64,000 nucleotides of DNA from Pseudomonadales bacterium (lineage in GTDB: Bacteria > Pseudomonadota > Gammaproteobacteria > Pseudomonadales > Halieaceae). The stretch is taken from assembly GCA_024234675.1 (NCBI GenBank), contig JACKNU010000004.1, positions 1 to 64,000 on the forward strand, in the 5' to 3' direction. The translations under genes and the position numbers were made by a program. This document shows positions 1-7,124 of this stretch, piece after piece; position 1 is the stretch's first letter, and every line of letters starts with the position of its first letter. The notes beneath the pieces are model-generated. The model made no database searches. It saw only the letters and a list, made by a program, of their open reading frames with translations, and was not told the origin of the DNA.

Positions 1-1280
1 CGCGGGAGATCAAAGCCCTCCCCGATATACTTCCCCGTGGCTATGAGGACCTGGGTAGTGTCCAAGGCAGCCATCGCGGCGTTTCGCTCTTTGGCGCCCA
101 TTGCTCCTCTAAGAACCTGGCAGGAGATACCCCGCTCTCGAAGGCGATCCGCCAATATCGAGGCATGCTCTCGACGCTCTGTCAAAAGCAATGGGTTGCG
201 CCCCTCCGATACCGCAGTGATTACGTCCCCAATGATCAACTGGTTAGGCTCATCGTCCTGAACCAGCCAACGGTAAATATCGGCAATATGCGGCCGATTC
301 TCTGCATTGGAAAGTTCCTGTGGTGGTACCCGATGAACACGACGGACTATTACACGCTGCTCAAAAGTATGGCGTTGATCATCTTTGACCGCATACCGGA
401 TTGGACCGGCCAACATGAAAATCAGCGATTGATGACCATCCTGCCGATGGGACGTCGCTGTTATACCGGCGAGATATTTCGCCCGTGCCTCACTGAGTAA
501 TGCCTCATATCTGGGAGCGGCAATGTGGTGGCATTCATCCACTATGATCTGGCCGTAATCAAACAGCCGAGGATCGACAGTATTAGTTTTGCGGTCGAGC
601 ATACTCTGATAGGTCGCAATATCGATCGCTCCACTGGGTTTTCGCTTACCACCACCAATGACGCCGATATCGCCTTCGTCTGTTCAGGCCGTAGACTGCC
701 CTTGAACTGCAGTCCCCGTAATCGCCTGCCACTCATCCGTTTGTCATCAATGGTTACTGAAATTTGATGTTCCGCGAGCAATTCCAGTACTTCGTCCAGA
801 CATCCGCGTGGCACGGATAAGTAACCCTGCTCGATCTGCGCCAGGCTGATAAAACGCGGTATGCCCTGAGTAGAAAATCGTAGAGCCTGGGTTTTGAAGA
901 ACACCGGGTTGGAGAAACTCGCGAGGCGTTTCAGTCGTGCGAGCAACGCTTGTGGTAGCGTTGCCATCGGCAGGTACAGACGGTTCGCCAGTGTAACCTC
1001 AATGGCGTCCGGGCAACCAGTAATAGTGACTTTAGACACCGGCAGCCCCTGCTCCCAGGGTTTCGTATCGTGATTAGATATGCCAGGGTCCTGCAGGCGG
1101 ATCAAACACTGCTCGATCTTCCCCGTGTCCATTCTCCTGACACCGGCAAGGTAGGCCCACTGGTCGACGATTGGCTCGAAGTGCACATCGACGAATACCG
1201 AGTTCCCCAATTGCCTGGGCCCCTGTTGCAGGGGAAGCGCGATCAAATTACCGAACCCGGCCTCTGGTAGCGTATCCTGG

Positions 1281-1300
1281 TTAGCAGGCTGCTGAAAAAG
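1281..1300 (+). repeat. IS left end: target duplication plus inverted repeat
   Basis: TTAG (1281-1284) is the target-site copy. The inverted repeat occupies 1285-1300 and matches the right end at 16 of 16 positions. Confidence 0.93.
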
Positions 1301-2638
1301 TCCCTCTGATGAGGGAAAATGGCGTAATTCCATAACCGAGGCCAAACCATGCGCGGTGATTACCAGGAAGGCGATGACTTGTTCAGCTACGTATCGCTGG
1401 AGCAGCGTATTCCCAAACGCCACCCGATCCGCAAGATGCGTAAGCTGGTCGACGAGGCATTGGCCAACCTGGACCCCGTTTTTGACGAGATCTACGCAGA
1501 CAATGGACGCCCGTCTATCCCGCCCGAGCGACTCATCCGAGCTTCTTTGTTGCAGGTGTTCTATTCGATTCGCAGTGAGCGGCAGCTGATGGAGCAATTG
1601 GACTACAACCTGATGTTTCGCTGGTTTGTTGGGTTGAGTGTCGACGAGCCAGTGTGGAACCCCTCGACGTTTTCCAAGAATCGGGATCGGCTGGCGCAAG
1701 CGGATATCGGCCGCCGCCTGTTTGAAGAGATTGTCGAGATGGCCCGGCGGCGCAGCCTCACCTCGAACGACCATTTCAGCGTTGACGGCACCCTGATTGC
1801 GGCTTGGGCTTCTCACAAGAGTGTTCGCCGCAAGGATGGCTCGGATGACGACAATCCCGACGGTGTTGGCCGCAACGCGGGCCGTAACTTCCACGGTGAG
1901 AAGCGCAGCAACAAAACGCACGCCTCGCGCACGGATCCCGAGGCCCTGCTCGCTTCCAAGGGCCAGGGGATGGGAGCGCGCCCCAGTTATACCGGACACA
2001 CTTTGATGGAGAACCGCAATGGCTTGCTCGTCGATGCCGAGCTTACGCTGGCCACCGGTAGGGCTGAGCGCGACACCGCCATTGATATGGCGACCGGATT
2101 GAGCAGTGGGGCGACCCTGGGGGCTGACAAGGGATACGACACCCGAGAATTTGTCGACGTGTTGAGATTCCTGGACATCACCCCGCATGTTGCCCAAAAC
2201 CTGAAGCGTGCCGGCGGGTCTGCGATTGATGGTAGAACGACACATCATCCGGGCTACGAGATCAGCCAGCGCGTGCGCAAGCGGGTAGAGGAACCGTTTG
2301 GCTGGGCCAAGCAAATCGGTGGGCTCAGACAGACAAAGTTCAGGGGGCTGGCTCGGGTAAGACAGGACTTCCTGAGGGTGATGGCGGCCTACAATCTGGT
2401 GCGAATCAGGAACCTGCTGCCGGAGGCGGCGTGGTGAGGCGACACAGGGCCTCGAATGACGCCAGGAGCGGCTCTTGGAGAAGGTTGAGGTGTTGAAAGA
2501 AACTGCTATCGAAAAAATCGGCCTGGCGAGTTCAAACTGGCGACATCGCCAAGCATGCGATCCGCCGTTCACCCGACATGAGGCATGAAACAGCGTGAGA
2601 GTTGAATGCGCCAAAATCATGCCTTTTTCAGCAGCCTG
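1285..2638 (+). mobile_element. IS5-family insertion sequence, 1354 bp, complete
   Basis: The element is bounded by perfect 16-bp inverted repeats, CAGGCTGCTGAAAAAG at 1285-1300 and its complement at 2623-2638. It is flanked by the direct duplication TTAG (1281-1284 and 2639-2642), which fits the YTAR target of the IS5 subgroup. One intact transposase is carried on the plus strand. Clean ends and an intact transposase suggest a fairly recent insertion into an already or simultaneously decaying TOTE primase gene. Confidence 0.95.
1349..2437 (+). CDS. IS5-family DDE transposase
   Basis: A 362-residue transposase that cuts and pastes its own IS. The N-terminal DUF772-type helical domain (about residues 15-120) includes RPSIPPERLIRASLLQ and LMEQLDYNLMFRWFVGL, typical of this family. 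Candidate DDE catalytic residues are Asp in FSVDGTLI, Asp in GADKGYDTREFV, and Glu in RKRVEEPFGWAK, which sits in the family's R-E-K C-terminal signature. It is the only gene of the element, with about 64 bp before it and 200 bp after it inside the repeats. It appears intact. Confidence 0.95.
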   Translation: MRGDYQEGDDLFSYVSLEQRIPKRHPIRKMRKLVDEALANLDPVFDEIYADNGRPSIPPERLIRASLLQVFYSIRSERQLMEQLDYNLMFRWFVGLSVDEPVWNPSTFSKNRDRLAQADIGRRLFEEIVEMARRRSLTSNDHFSVDGTLIAAWASHKSVRRKDGSDDDNPDGVGRNAGRNFHGEKRSNKTHASRTDPEALLASKGQGMGARPSYTGHTLMENRNGLLVDAELTLATGRAERDTAIDMATGLSSGATLGADKGYDTREFVDVLRFLDITPHVAQNLKRAGGSAIDGRTTHHPGYEISQRVRKRVEEPFGWAKQIGGLRQTKFRGLARVRQDFLRVMAAYNLVRIRNLLPEAAW

Positions 2639-2642
2639 TTAG
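2623..2642 (-). repeat. IS right end: inverted repeat plus target duplication
   Basis: The inverted repeat is at 2623-2638 and the second TTAG copy at 2639-2642. On the minus strand the host gene reads CGTCTGTTTC-CTAA into the element, placing the insertion inside a conserved FPN-QDT codon run of the TOTE primase. Confidence 0.93.
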
Positions 2643-3423
2643 GAAACAGACGATCATAGGACTCAAAGGAGAGGCCGGCATGTTGCTCCATCGCCCGGTC
2701 CAAAATTGCAAATCCCAATCGGCGTGCCAGAACCGCCGGTACCGGCTGATTAAAGAACAGCCAGACATGGGCACCCTCACCGGAACGGGAGCGTTCCACC
2801 GAACAAGGTACGCCGTGTTCTTCGCAGACACGACGGAAGGCCTGTACTGACTGTTGCCAATCACTCTTGTCAAAATCCACGGCCAGCAACCAAGTGTGAT
2901 CGTCGCGCTGCAGCGGATACACCCCGACCGTTTTCTTACCGGACAAATGCGCGTAAAGCACATGATCGTCCAAATACAGGAAAGCCTGGTGGCGACAGTC
3001 TCCAAACTTGACCTTCGGTTTGTAGCAGATCCCCTGGCGCCACTCATTTTCGCAGGCCAGAGCATAACCTCGACGCCCCTGAGTGTTCTCCCAGCGCAAT
3101 GCGTGAACGTCGTCCCGTCCGCGGAACAAACTGCGAAACAATGCAATTTTGTCACCCGTCGACACAGGCACTTCGATGGCAGGCATTGTCCGCTAGTTGA
3201 CCTGTTCCGCGGCTACAAGTTGCCGTTTGCGTTCGAGCAACGACTGCTTTTCCAACTCAAGAACCAGGAGTCTGGCTTCTATAGCCTCTACTTCTGTCTC
3301 GGCAGTCGCCACATTAACTTCAGGCGGATCACTGTCCAATCTTAATCCTCCCCCCTGCAGAAATACTGACCTACTAATAGTTCAAAGCATAGCGGACATG
3401 TAATTTTAGGACCGCTTGCAATA

Positions 3424-3440
3424 GTACTAATATTCAGTAC
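3424..3440. promoter_or_regulatory. Possible hicAB operator
   Basis: Inverted repeat GTACT-(7 nt)-AGTAC lies 10 bp upstream of the hicA ATG, in the position where HicB-type antitoxins with DNA-binding domains autoregulate their operon. The role is inferred from position only. It also lies in the divergent region shared with the dead TOTE gene. Confidence 0.4.
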
Positions 3441-3450
3441 CATGCACTAG

Positions 3451-3705
3451 ATGAACAAACGACAGCGCCGTACTCTCACGAGGATATATTCCCGCCCCGT
3501 AAGCGGCTCGATTCCGTGGAAGGAGATCGAGTCCTTACTGCAGGCACTGGGCGCTGAAGTTGAAGAAAGAGCTGGAAGCCGCGTAGCAGTAGTTTGGAAA
3601 AACGAGGTGCGGGCATTCCATAGGCCACACCCCAGCCCTGATACTGACAAAGGCGCTGTGGCAAGTGTAAAGAAATGGCTGGAAAGTCACGGGGTAACGC
3701 CATGA
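3451..3705 (+). CDS. hicA: HicA-family toxin (mRNA interferase-like)
   Basis: A small basic protein of 84 residues of the HicA type. HicA proteins are dsRBD-like mRNA interferases neutralised by HicB. Recognisable parts are SIPWKEIESLLQALGAEV (helix 1), the beta strands around GSRVAVVWKNEVRAFHRPHP, and DKGAVASVKKWLESHGV (C-terminal helix). The gene overlaps hicB by ATGA, the usual toxin-antitoxin coupling. The glycine-serine turn that normally carries the catalytic histidine reads GSRV here; the nearby FHRPHP supplies other histidines. No strong ribosome site precedes the ATG. Toxicity is inferred, not shown. Confidence 0.8.
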   Translation: MNKRQRRTLTRIYSRPVSGSIPWKEIESLLQALGAEVEERAGSRVAVVWKNEVRAFHRPHPSPDTDKGAVASVKKWLESHGVTP

Positions 3706-4043
3706 TCAAATTGATGGAAGTAAATGGGTTTCGAGCAACAGTTGACTATGACCCGGATATCGAAATGTTTCGCGGTGAATTCGTTGGCCTCAACGGTGGC
3801 GCTGATTTTTACTCGGACAGCGTGAAGGGGCTGAAGCGGGAAGCTGAACGCTCCCTCAAGGAGTTTATAGCCGTCTGCGAGGAGCGAGGTCTGCCTGTAA
3901 AAAAGGACTACTCAGGCCGTTTCAATGTCCGGGTTGATCCGCAATTGCATGAAGAGGCTGTGCTGGTAGCCAAAGCTGCAGGAATCAGTCTGAATAAATT
4001 GGTGGAGATGGCGTTGGAGCACGAACTCAAGGAAAGTGCTTAA
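3702..4043 (+). CDS. hicB: HicB-family antitoxin with C-terminal ribbon-helix-helix domain
   Basis: A 113-residue partner of the preceding toxin. The N-terminal half (MIKLMEVNGFRATVDYDPDI...FRGEFVGLNGGADFYSDSVKGL) is the partially degraded RNase-H-like HicB fold that binds the toxin. The C-terminal part (GRFNVRVDPQLHEEAVLVAK...SLNKLVEMALEHEL) is an Arc/MetJ-type ribbon-helix-helix that would bind the operator. The start is the ATG overlapping the toxin stop; an upstream GTG in frame would lie inside the toxin gene and is less likely. Both genes are intact although their neighbourhood is decaying. Confidence 0.87.
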   Translation: MIKLMEVNGFRATVDYDPDIEMFRGEFVGLNGGADFYSDSVKGLKREAERSLKEFIAVCEERGLPVKKDYSGRFNVRVDPQLHEEAVLVAKAAGISLNKLVEMALEHELKESA

Positions 4044-4440
4044 GGTGTGAACTCATATAGCCCATGGATTCCGGAAGACTGAAGCTATTCGAGATCGACA
4101 AGGTGCTCTTTTCCAATCCTCGACACCATTGGGAGAATGCCTTTTCGTCGGAAGACTAATTGTATTAACACAGAGGCTTTCAAGATTCGAAGGAAGTTCT
4201 GGTAATACAGCATCTGCAACTTTGGCACGCGCAAAACCTCTACATTTATAGGCTGAAACTTGAATCAAGAATGACGTGTTCTGGCGGCATATCTGCCCCA
4301 CACGGAAGGCGGCCGTTTAACGAATGTTGAACGCACTGTGTGGCGATGCGGGTGGTGATTTCTGGATGGGTGGTCCCAAGATGGTCCCACACCCGGGTCA
4401 AGAAAATTAAAATCCAGAAAAATCAATGACCTACAGGGGA
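4044..4440. other. Gene-poor junction before the tRNA-derived repeat
   Basis: No convincing gene in 397 bp. The last third contains a short plus-strand frame (4331-4429) ending PRWSHTRVKKIKIQKNQ and a stop 12 bp before the tRNA-Ser 3' copy. Its PxWSH then K/Q-rich tail resembles the end of the integrase stub at 15,603-15,803 (PIWSHGGRKSELTQ, then stop). It is probably the last residues of another tRNA-Ser integrase. The resemblance is short. Confidence 0.4.
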
Positions 4441-4470
4441 ATATGGCGGAGAGCGAGGGATTCGAACCCT
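4441..4470 (-). repeat. att-like copy of the tRNA-Ser 3' end
   Basis: Thirty bases identical to 15,814-15,843, covering the last 27 nt of tRNA-Ser(GCU) (T arm, acceptor 3' strand and CCA) plus 3 nt beyond. The match stops abruptly at 4471. A tRNA 3'-end duplication in the same orientation as the intact gene is the classic product of integration by a tyrosine recombinase. Confidence 0.85.
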
Positions 4471-4485
4471 GAGCCATGCTAGTTT

Positions 4486-4565
4486 ACGCCTCGCCATGCC
4501 TCCTAATGCCTTGTAAATCAGAGCGTTAAAAAATGGGCCCGGCATTAGAGGGCATCAGAAGGCGT
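4486..4565. repeat. Imperfect inverted repeat just inside the island end
   Basis: Two 25-nt arms (4486-4510 and 4541-4565) share ACGCCT...ATGCC...TAATGCC in inverted orientation around a 30-nt centre. Lying 15 bp from the att copy, they could be integrase arm-binding sites or a terminator-like structure. Just beyond (about 4570-4592) is another GGTCCCA-rich stretch similar to the integrase-tail sequences. Confidence 0.45.
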
Positions 4566-4663
4566 GAGGATGGTCCCATGGTGGTCCCAAGAAGCATCCA
4601 ATCAAAGGCCAACAACCGGTCTCGTGACGTTTGCTCGGAAACTGGGGCATTTGTAAGTCTGAA

Positions 4664-5248
4664 TTAGTAACTCGCCTTACGCAGAAGCAGATACCGCGAC
4701 ACACGCCGCCGGTAGCACTCGTAGTCGGCGCCATGTTTACTCGCAAGATACCGCTCTTCCCGCAGGATCATGCCGTGTATCAATCCGAAACCGATTACAG
4801 ACAGCGCCAGTAGGAGAAAACTTTGCAAAAGTGTCGTATAAGCAGCAAACATCAGCAGATAGGCGAGGAAATAGGGATTCCTGCTGAAGCGGTAAACGCC
4901 TTGATCGATCAGTTCGGTTTCCTGCTCCTCGATTACCCCCACACGCCAAGAGTCGCCAAGGTCCTTGAGTGACGCGGCAGCGATACCCAGACTCGCAAGC
5001 ATAAACAGTCCGGCGGCGGCCTGCGTCAGGCCGCTTGGCAGAACGCTGATTCGATGTGTATCCGGGCTCAGGGAGAACCAGAGTGCGACGCAGATGAAAA
5101 GCGCAAAAAACGCAATGGATAGGTTGGCCTCCGGGTTGAAGCCCCGGATTGGCTTACGGAGCCTGCGCTCCAGTAGAATGTTTTTAGCGAAGAACATGCC
5201 CTGAAACAGCAGTTGGTGCAACATTATGAGCCAGGCGTCTTGTGTCAT
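4664..5248 (-). CDS. ICMT/phospholipid methyltransferase-family membrane protein
   Basis: A 194-residue integral membrane protein of the isoprenylcysteine carboxyl methyltransferase family, which uses S-adenosylmethionine on membrane or lipid-linked substrates. Several hydrophobic segments (about residues 40-60, 75-97, 130-165) precede the conserved C-terminal block: ELIDQGVYRFSRNPYFLAYL, then LREERYLASKHGADYECYRRRV, with the Arg-Asn-Pro and Glu-Glu pairs of the cofactor site. It overlaps the SRPBCC gene upstream by 4 bp, so the two are co-translated. Such proteins are often found in bacterial metal-resistance clusters. Substrate unknown. Confidence 0.75.
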   Translation of the reverse strand: MTQDAWLIMLHQLLFQGMFFAKNILLERRLRKPIRGFNPEANLSIAFFALFICVALWFSLSPDTHRISVLPSGLTQAAAGLFMLASLGIAAASLKDLGDSWRVGVIEEQETELIDQGVYRFSRNPYFLAYLLMFAAYTTLLQSFLLLALSVIGFGLIHGMILREERYLASKHGADYECYRRRVSRYLLLRKASY

Positions 5249-5751
5249 GACGGCGGCCGAGCACTGCCCGTTGTTGCAGCCGCGATAGTGATTAGCTCGC
5301 CATAGGTTTTAAGCAGATTCATGTGGCGTATTTTGAATACGAGCTTGAACAACTTCAACTGCACCGTACCAAGAATGCGAACTTTTGGTTCAAATCGAAT
5401 TGTATCAGTTAGCCTGCTTCCGCACTCCTCCGGTGTAATGCGACGAATATGCTCCCAAGTTCTCGCAAAGAACATTGATGACCTTTCATGGAACATTTGG
5501 CCTTCAATTACCCTGGAAAAGGCCAAATCGTCATACTCGATCGGTAGTACACCGAATAGCAGCAGCCAGCTCCTGAATTTTGTTTGATTTATTACTAGCG
5601 GTTCGGTGATCCTGCGCGTTCCTTTCGGAAACGTCATGCGTAGTACCGGTCGGAATTCTCGATTTATATTAGCTGGTGTTACGGCGGCGTCCCACAACAG
5701 AGATGGTGTTGCGTTAAGTCCACTCGATATTTCAAATTCGTAGGTCTTCAT
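5245..5751 (-). CDS. SRPBCC (START-like) domain protein
   Basis: A 168-residue single-domain protein resembling polyketide cyclase/dehydrase-type SRPBCC proteins, which bind hydrophobic ligands in a helix-grip cavity. It starts SGLNATPSLLWDAAVTPANINREFRP, the usual N-terminal strand and helix, and the long C-terminal helix region (LKLFKLVFKIRHMNLLKTYG) follows the ECGSRLTDTIRF strand. There is no signal peptide. It is coupled by ATGA to the ICMT-like gene and lies 146 bp downstream of the CDF gene. Its base composition is AT-rich compared with the core genome. The ligand cannot be told from sequence. Confidence 0.65.
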   Translation of the reverse strand: MKTYEFEISSGLNATPSLLWDAAVTPANINREFRPVLRMTFPKGTRRITEPLVINQTKFRSWLLLFGVLPIEYDDLAFSRVIEGQMFHERSSMFFARTWEHIRRITPEECGSRLTDTIRFEPKVRILGTVQLKLFKLVFKIRHMNLLKTYGELITIAAATTGSARPPS

Positions 5752-5897
5752 TTATAAGAACATGACAACTAACGATTCTCTCATTGAAAAAACACCTATG
5801 GAACCAATAGGCGGCCGGGTGATACTGCAAAAAGAAATAACGATCATCGGCTGAACCTAGCATCCTTAACACGTGCTATTGGGAAGACCCGCCCACT

Positions 5898-6788
5898 CTA
5901 TTCATGAAATTCATCTCTGCAGTATTCACTCGGAAATTCGAACTCGATCGTGGTGTGAAGGAAATTCAAATCATCAAGTGCCTCGCTTATCTTCGACTTT
6001 ATTTCCAGTTGCATACATGAGCCCATTGCCTCATCTAATCGAAGATGAGCTGTGAGCACATGTTTCTCTCCGTCCAATGACCACACATGAACATGATGCG
6101 CTTCTTCGATATGCTCAATTCCAAGAAATATTTCTACGACGCTAGAGTGAAGAGATCTACTCGGAGTGCCCTGCATGAGTATTGAGCCTGCCTCAATAAG
6201 GTTTCTAACAACATTCACGAGAATAAAAAGGGTGAACGCAATTGATAGAAGCGGGTCTAGAATCGGCCAATTCACAAACATCAAGGTCACTGCCACTATC
6301 AGTACCGCGACCCATCCCAGGACGTCTTCCATCAGATGCCAGTTCAACACTCTCTCATTCAGAGATTTTCCATGACTCAGTTTGAAGGCCGCATATCCAT
6401 TCACAACAACGCCTAGAATAGCCAGCCAAAACATACCGACTGCATGTGGTTGCTGTGGCTCAAAGAGTCGGGGTATCGCAGCGCTGAGCACCCACAAAGA
6501 TCCTGCGATGAGTACAAACCCATTTATTAGCGCTCCCAGTAGTGAAAATCGTTGGTAACCATATGTAAATAGTCCGCTTGGCTGCTTGGCCCCCAGCTTG
6601 TTTAGTAGCCATGCCAACCCAATCGAAAGACTATCACCTAAATCATGTACAGCGTCGGCCATAATTGCTGTGCTATTGGTAAGCCAGCCACCAACAAATT
6701 CTATTATGGTAAAGGAGACATTGAGAAAGAATGCCCAACCAATTCTATTGGAAGAGGTTTGCTTTTTATCGTGTTGGTGAACGTGCAT
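5898..6788 (-). CDS. CzcD/ZitB-like cation diffusion facilitator
   Basis: A 296-residue inner-membrane exporter that swaps cytoplasmic Zn(II), Cd(II) or Co(II) for protons. The His-rich start (MHVHQHDKK) is followed by six membrane segments. The transport-site signatures are ADAVHDLGDSLSIG in TM2 and NWHLMEDVLGWVAV in TM5, giving the HxxxD plus HxxxD pattern of zinc/cadmium CDFs. The soluble C-terminal domain has EEAHHVHVWSLDGEKHVLTAHL. The start ATG follows AGG at a usual distance. It has its own MerR-type promoter at 6902-6932 and is separate from czcCBA. AT-rich, so likely acquired. Confidence 0.9.
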   Translation of the reverse strand: MHVHQHDKKQTSSNRIGWAFFLNVSFTIIEFVGGWLTNSTAIMADAVHDLGDSLSIGLAWLLNKLGAKQPSGLFTYGYQRFSLLGALINGFVLIAGSLWVLSAAIPRLFEPQQPHAVGMFWLAILGVVVNGYAAFKLSHGKSLNERVLNWHLMEDVLGWVAVLIVAVTLMFVNWPILDPLLSIAFTLFILVNVVRNLIEAGSILMQGTPSRSLHSSVVEIFLGIEHIEEAHHVHVWSLDGEKHVLTAHLRLDEAMGSCMQLEIKSKISEALDDLNFLHTTIEFEFPSEYCRDEFHE

Positions 6789-7124
6789 ATCAATTACCTA
6801 TGACCGTGTTCATTCGCCGCTAATCTGAAAGACATTTCATTGTCATTTGCGAACGTTGTTGTGAACTATCTCCACTTACAGGGCTTTTTCTCGCTAGAAA
6901 AAAGTTACACCTTCCTGCAGGGGGAAGGTCAAGCGTCTCAGTGGCAGCAGTTTGAGATTCATCGAAAATATATGCTGCCAACACATAACCGTCTTCTTCA
7001 AGGAGACATACTACTTCGAAAAATCAGCTCCCGTTCCAGAAAGGAACAGAGCAAGTACCTGCTCCGTCTCTTTCTTAAATACGATCGGTCCGATATTGTC
7101 GCCTTCCAAGAAGGTTGATCCAGT
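6789..7124. other. Intergenic region between czcA end and CDF start
   Basis: It contains the MerR-type promoter and, next to its -10, a TTTTTCT-4 nt-AGAAAAA inverted repeat (6886-6903). Short plus-strand open frames here resemble no protein I know and would run over the promoter. I see nothing else in it. Confidence 0.5.
6902..6932 (-). promoter_or_regulatory. MerR-family (CueR-like) promoter/operator
   Basis: On the minus strand, -35 TTGACC (6927-6932) and -10 TAACTT (6902-6907) are 19 bp apart, the stretched spacing diagnostic of MerR-activated promoters. The spacer contains a perfect palindrome, ACCTTCC-7 nt-GGAAGGT (6909-6929), matching the CueR operator type known from the E. coli copA promoter. 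It points at the CDF gene with a leader of about 110 nt. The only MerR protein in the window is CadR/PbrR-like, with a different operator. Confidence 0.82.

Larger units (their letters stand above)
1..3339 (-). pseudogene. TOTE-type archaeo-eukaryotic primase-helicase, disrupted and cut by the window edge
   Basis: Relic of a TOTE conflict-system protein: N-terminal coiled coil, AEP-type primase domain, then a superfamily 2 helicase. Reading leftward, a TTG start at 3339 follows a GGAGG site and opens a Leu/Glu-rich coiled coil that ends at an amber codon (3193-3195). The frame resumes at ATG 3186 with the primase (start KIALFRSLFRGRDDVHALRW, later AVDFDKSDW). The IS at 1285-2638 splits the motif YDRLFPNQDT; removing it with one TTAG copy restores FPNQDTLPEAGFGNLIALPL. 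Helicase parts are LRPEQTKAI, then GVIGGGKRKPSG, DECHH (motif II), GITATSHRQDG and IATGKYIGEGFDLP. The Walker A segment expected between the first two is missing and the frame changes there (about 664-680). The protein is non-functional. The family is defence-associated, but no partner genes are visible. Confidence 0.88.

Noticed and set aside
542..2620. A 692-codon minus-strand frame across the IS and the TOTE fragment as one gene
   Set aside because: It fuses IS antisense sequence with host fragments and enters a wrong frame after LRPEQTKAI. It is an artefact of the insertion and the deletion.
6840..7118. Plus-strand 92-codon frame between czcA and the CDF gene
   Set aside because: It covers the MerR promoter, has no similarity to known proteins and no ribosome site.
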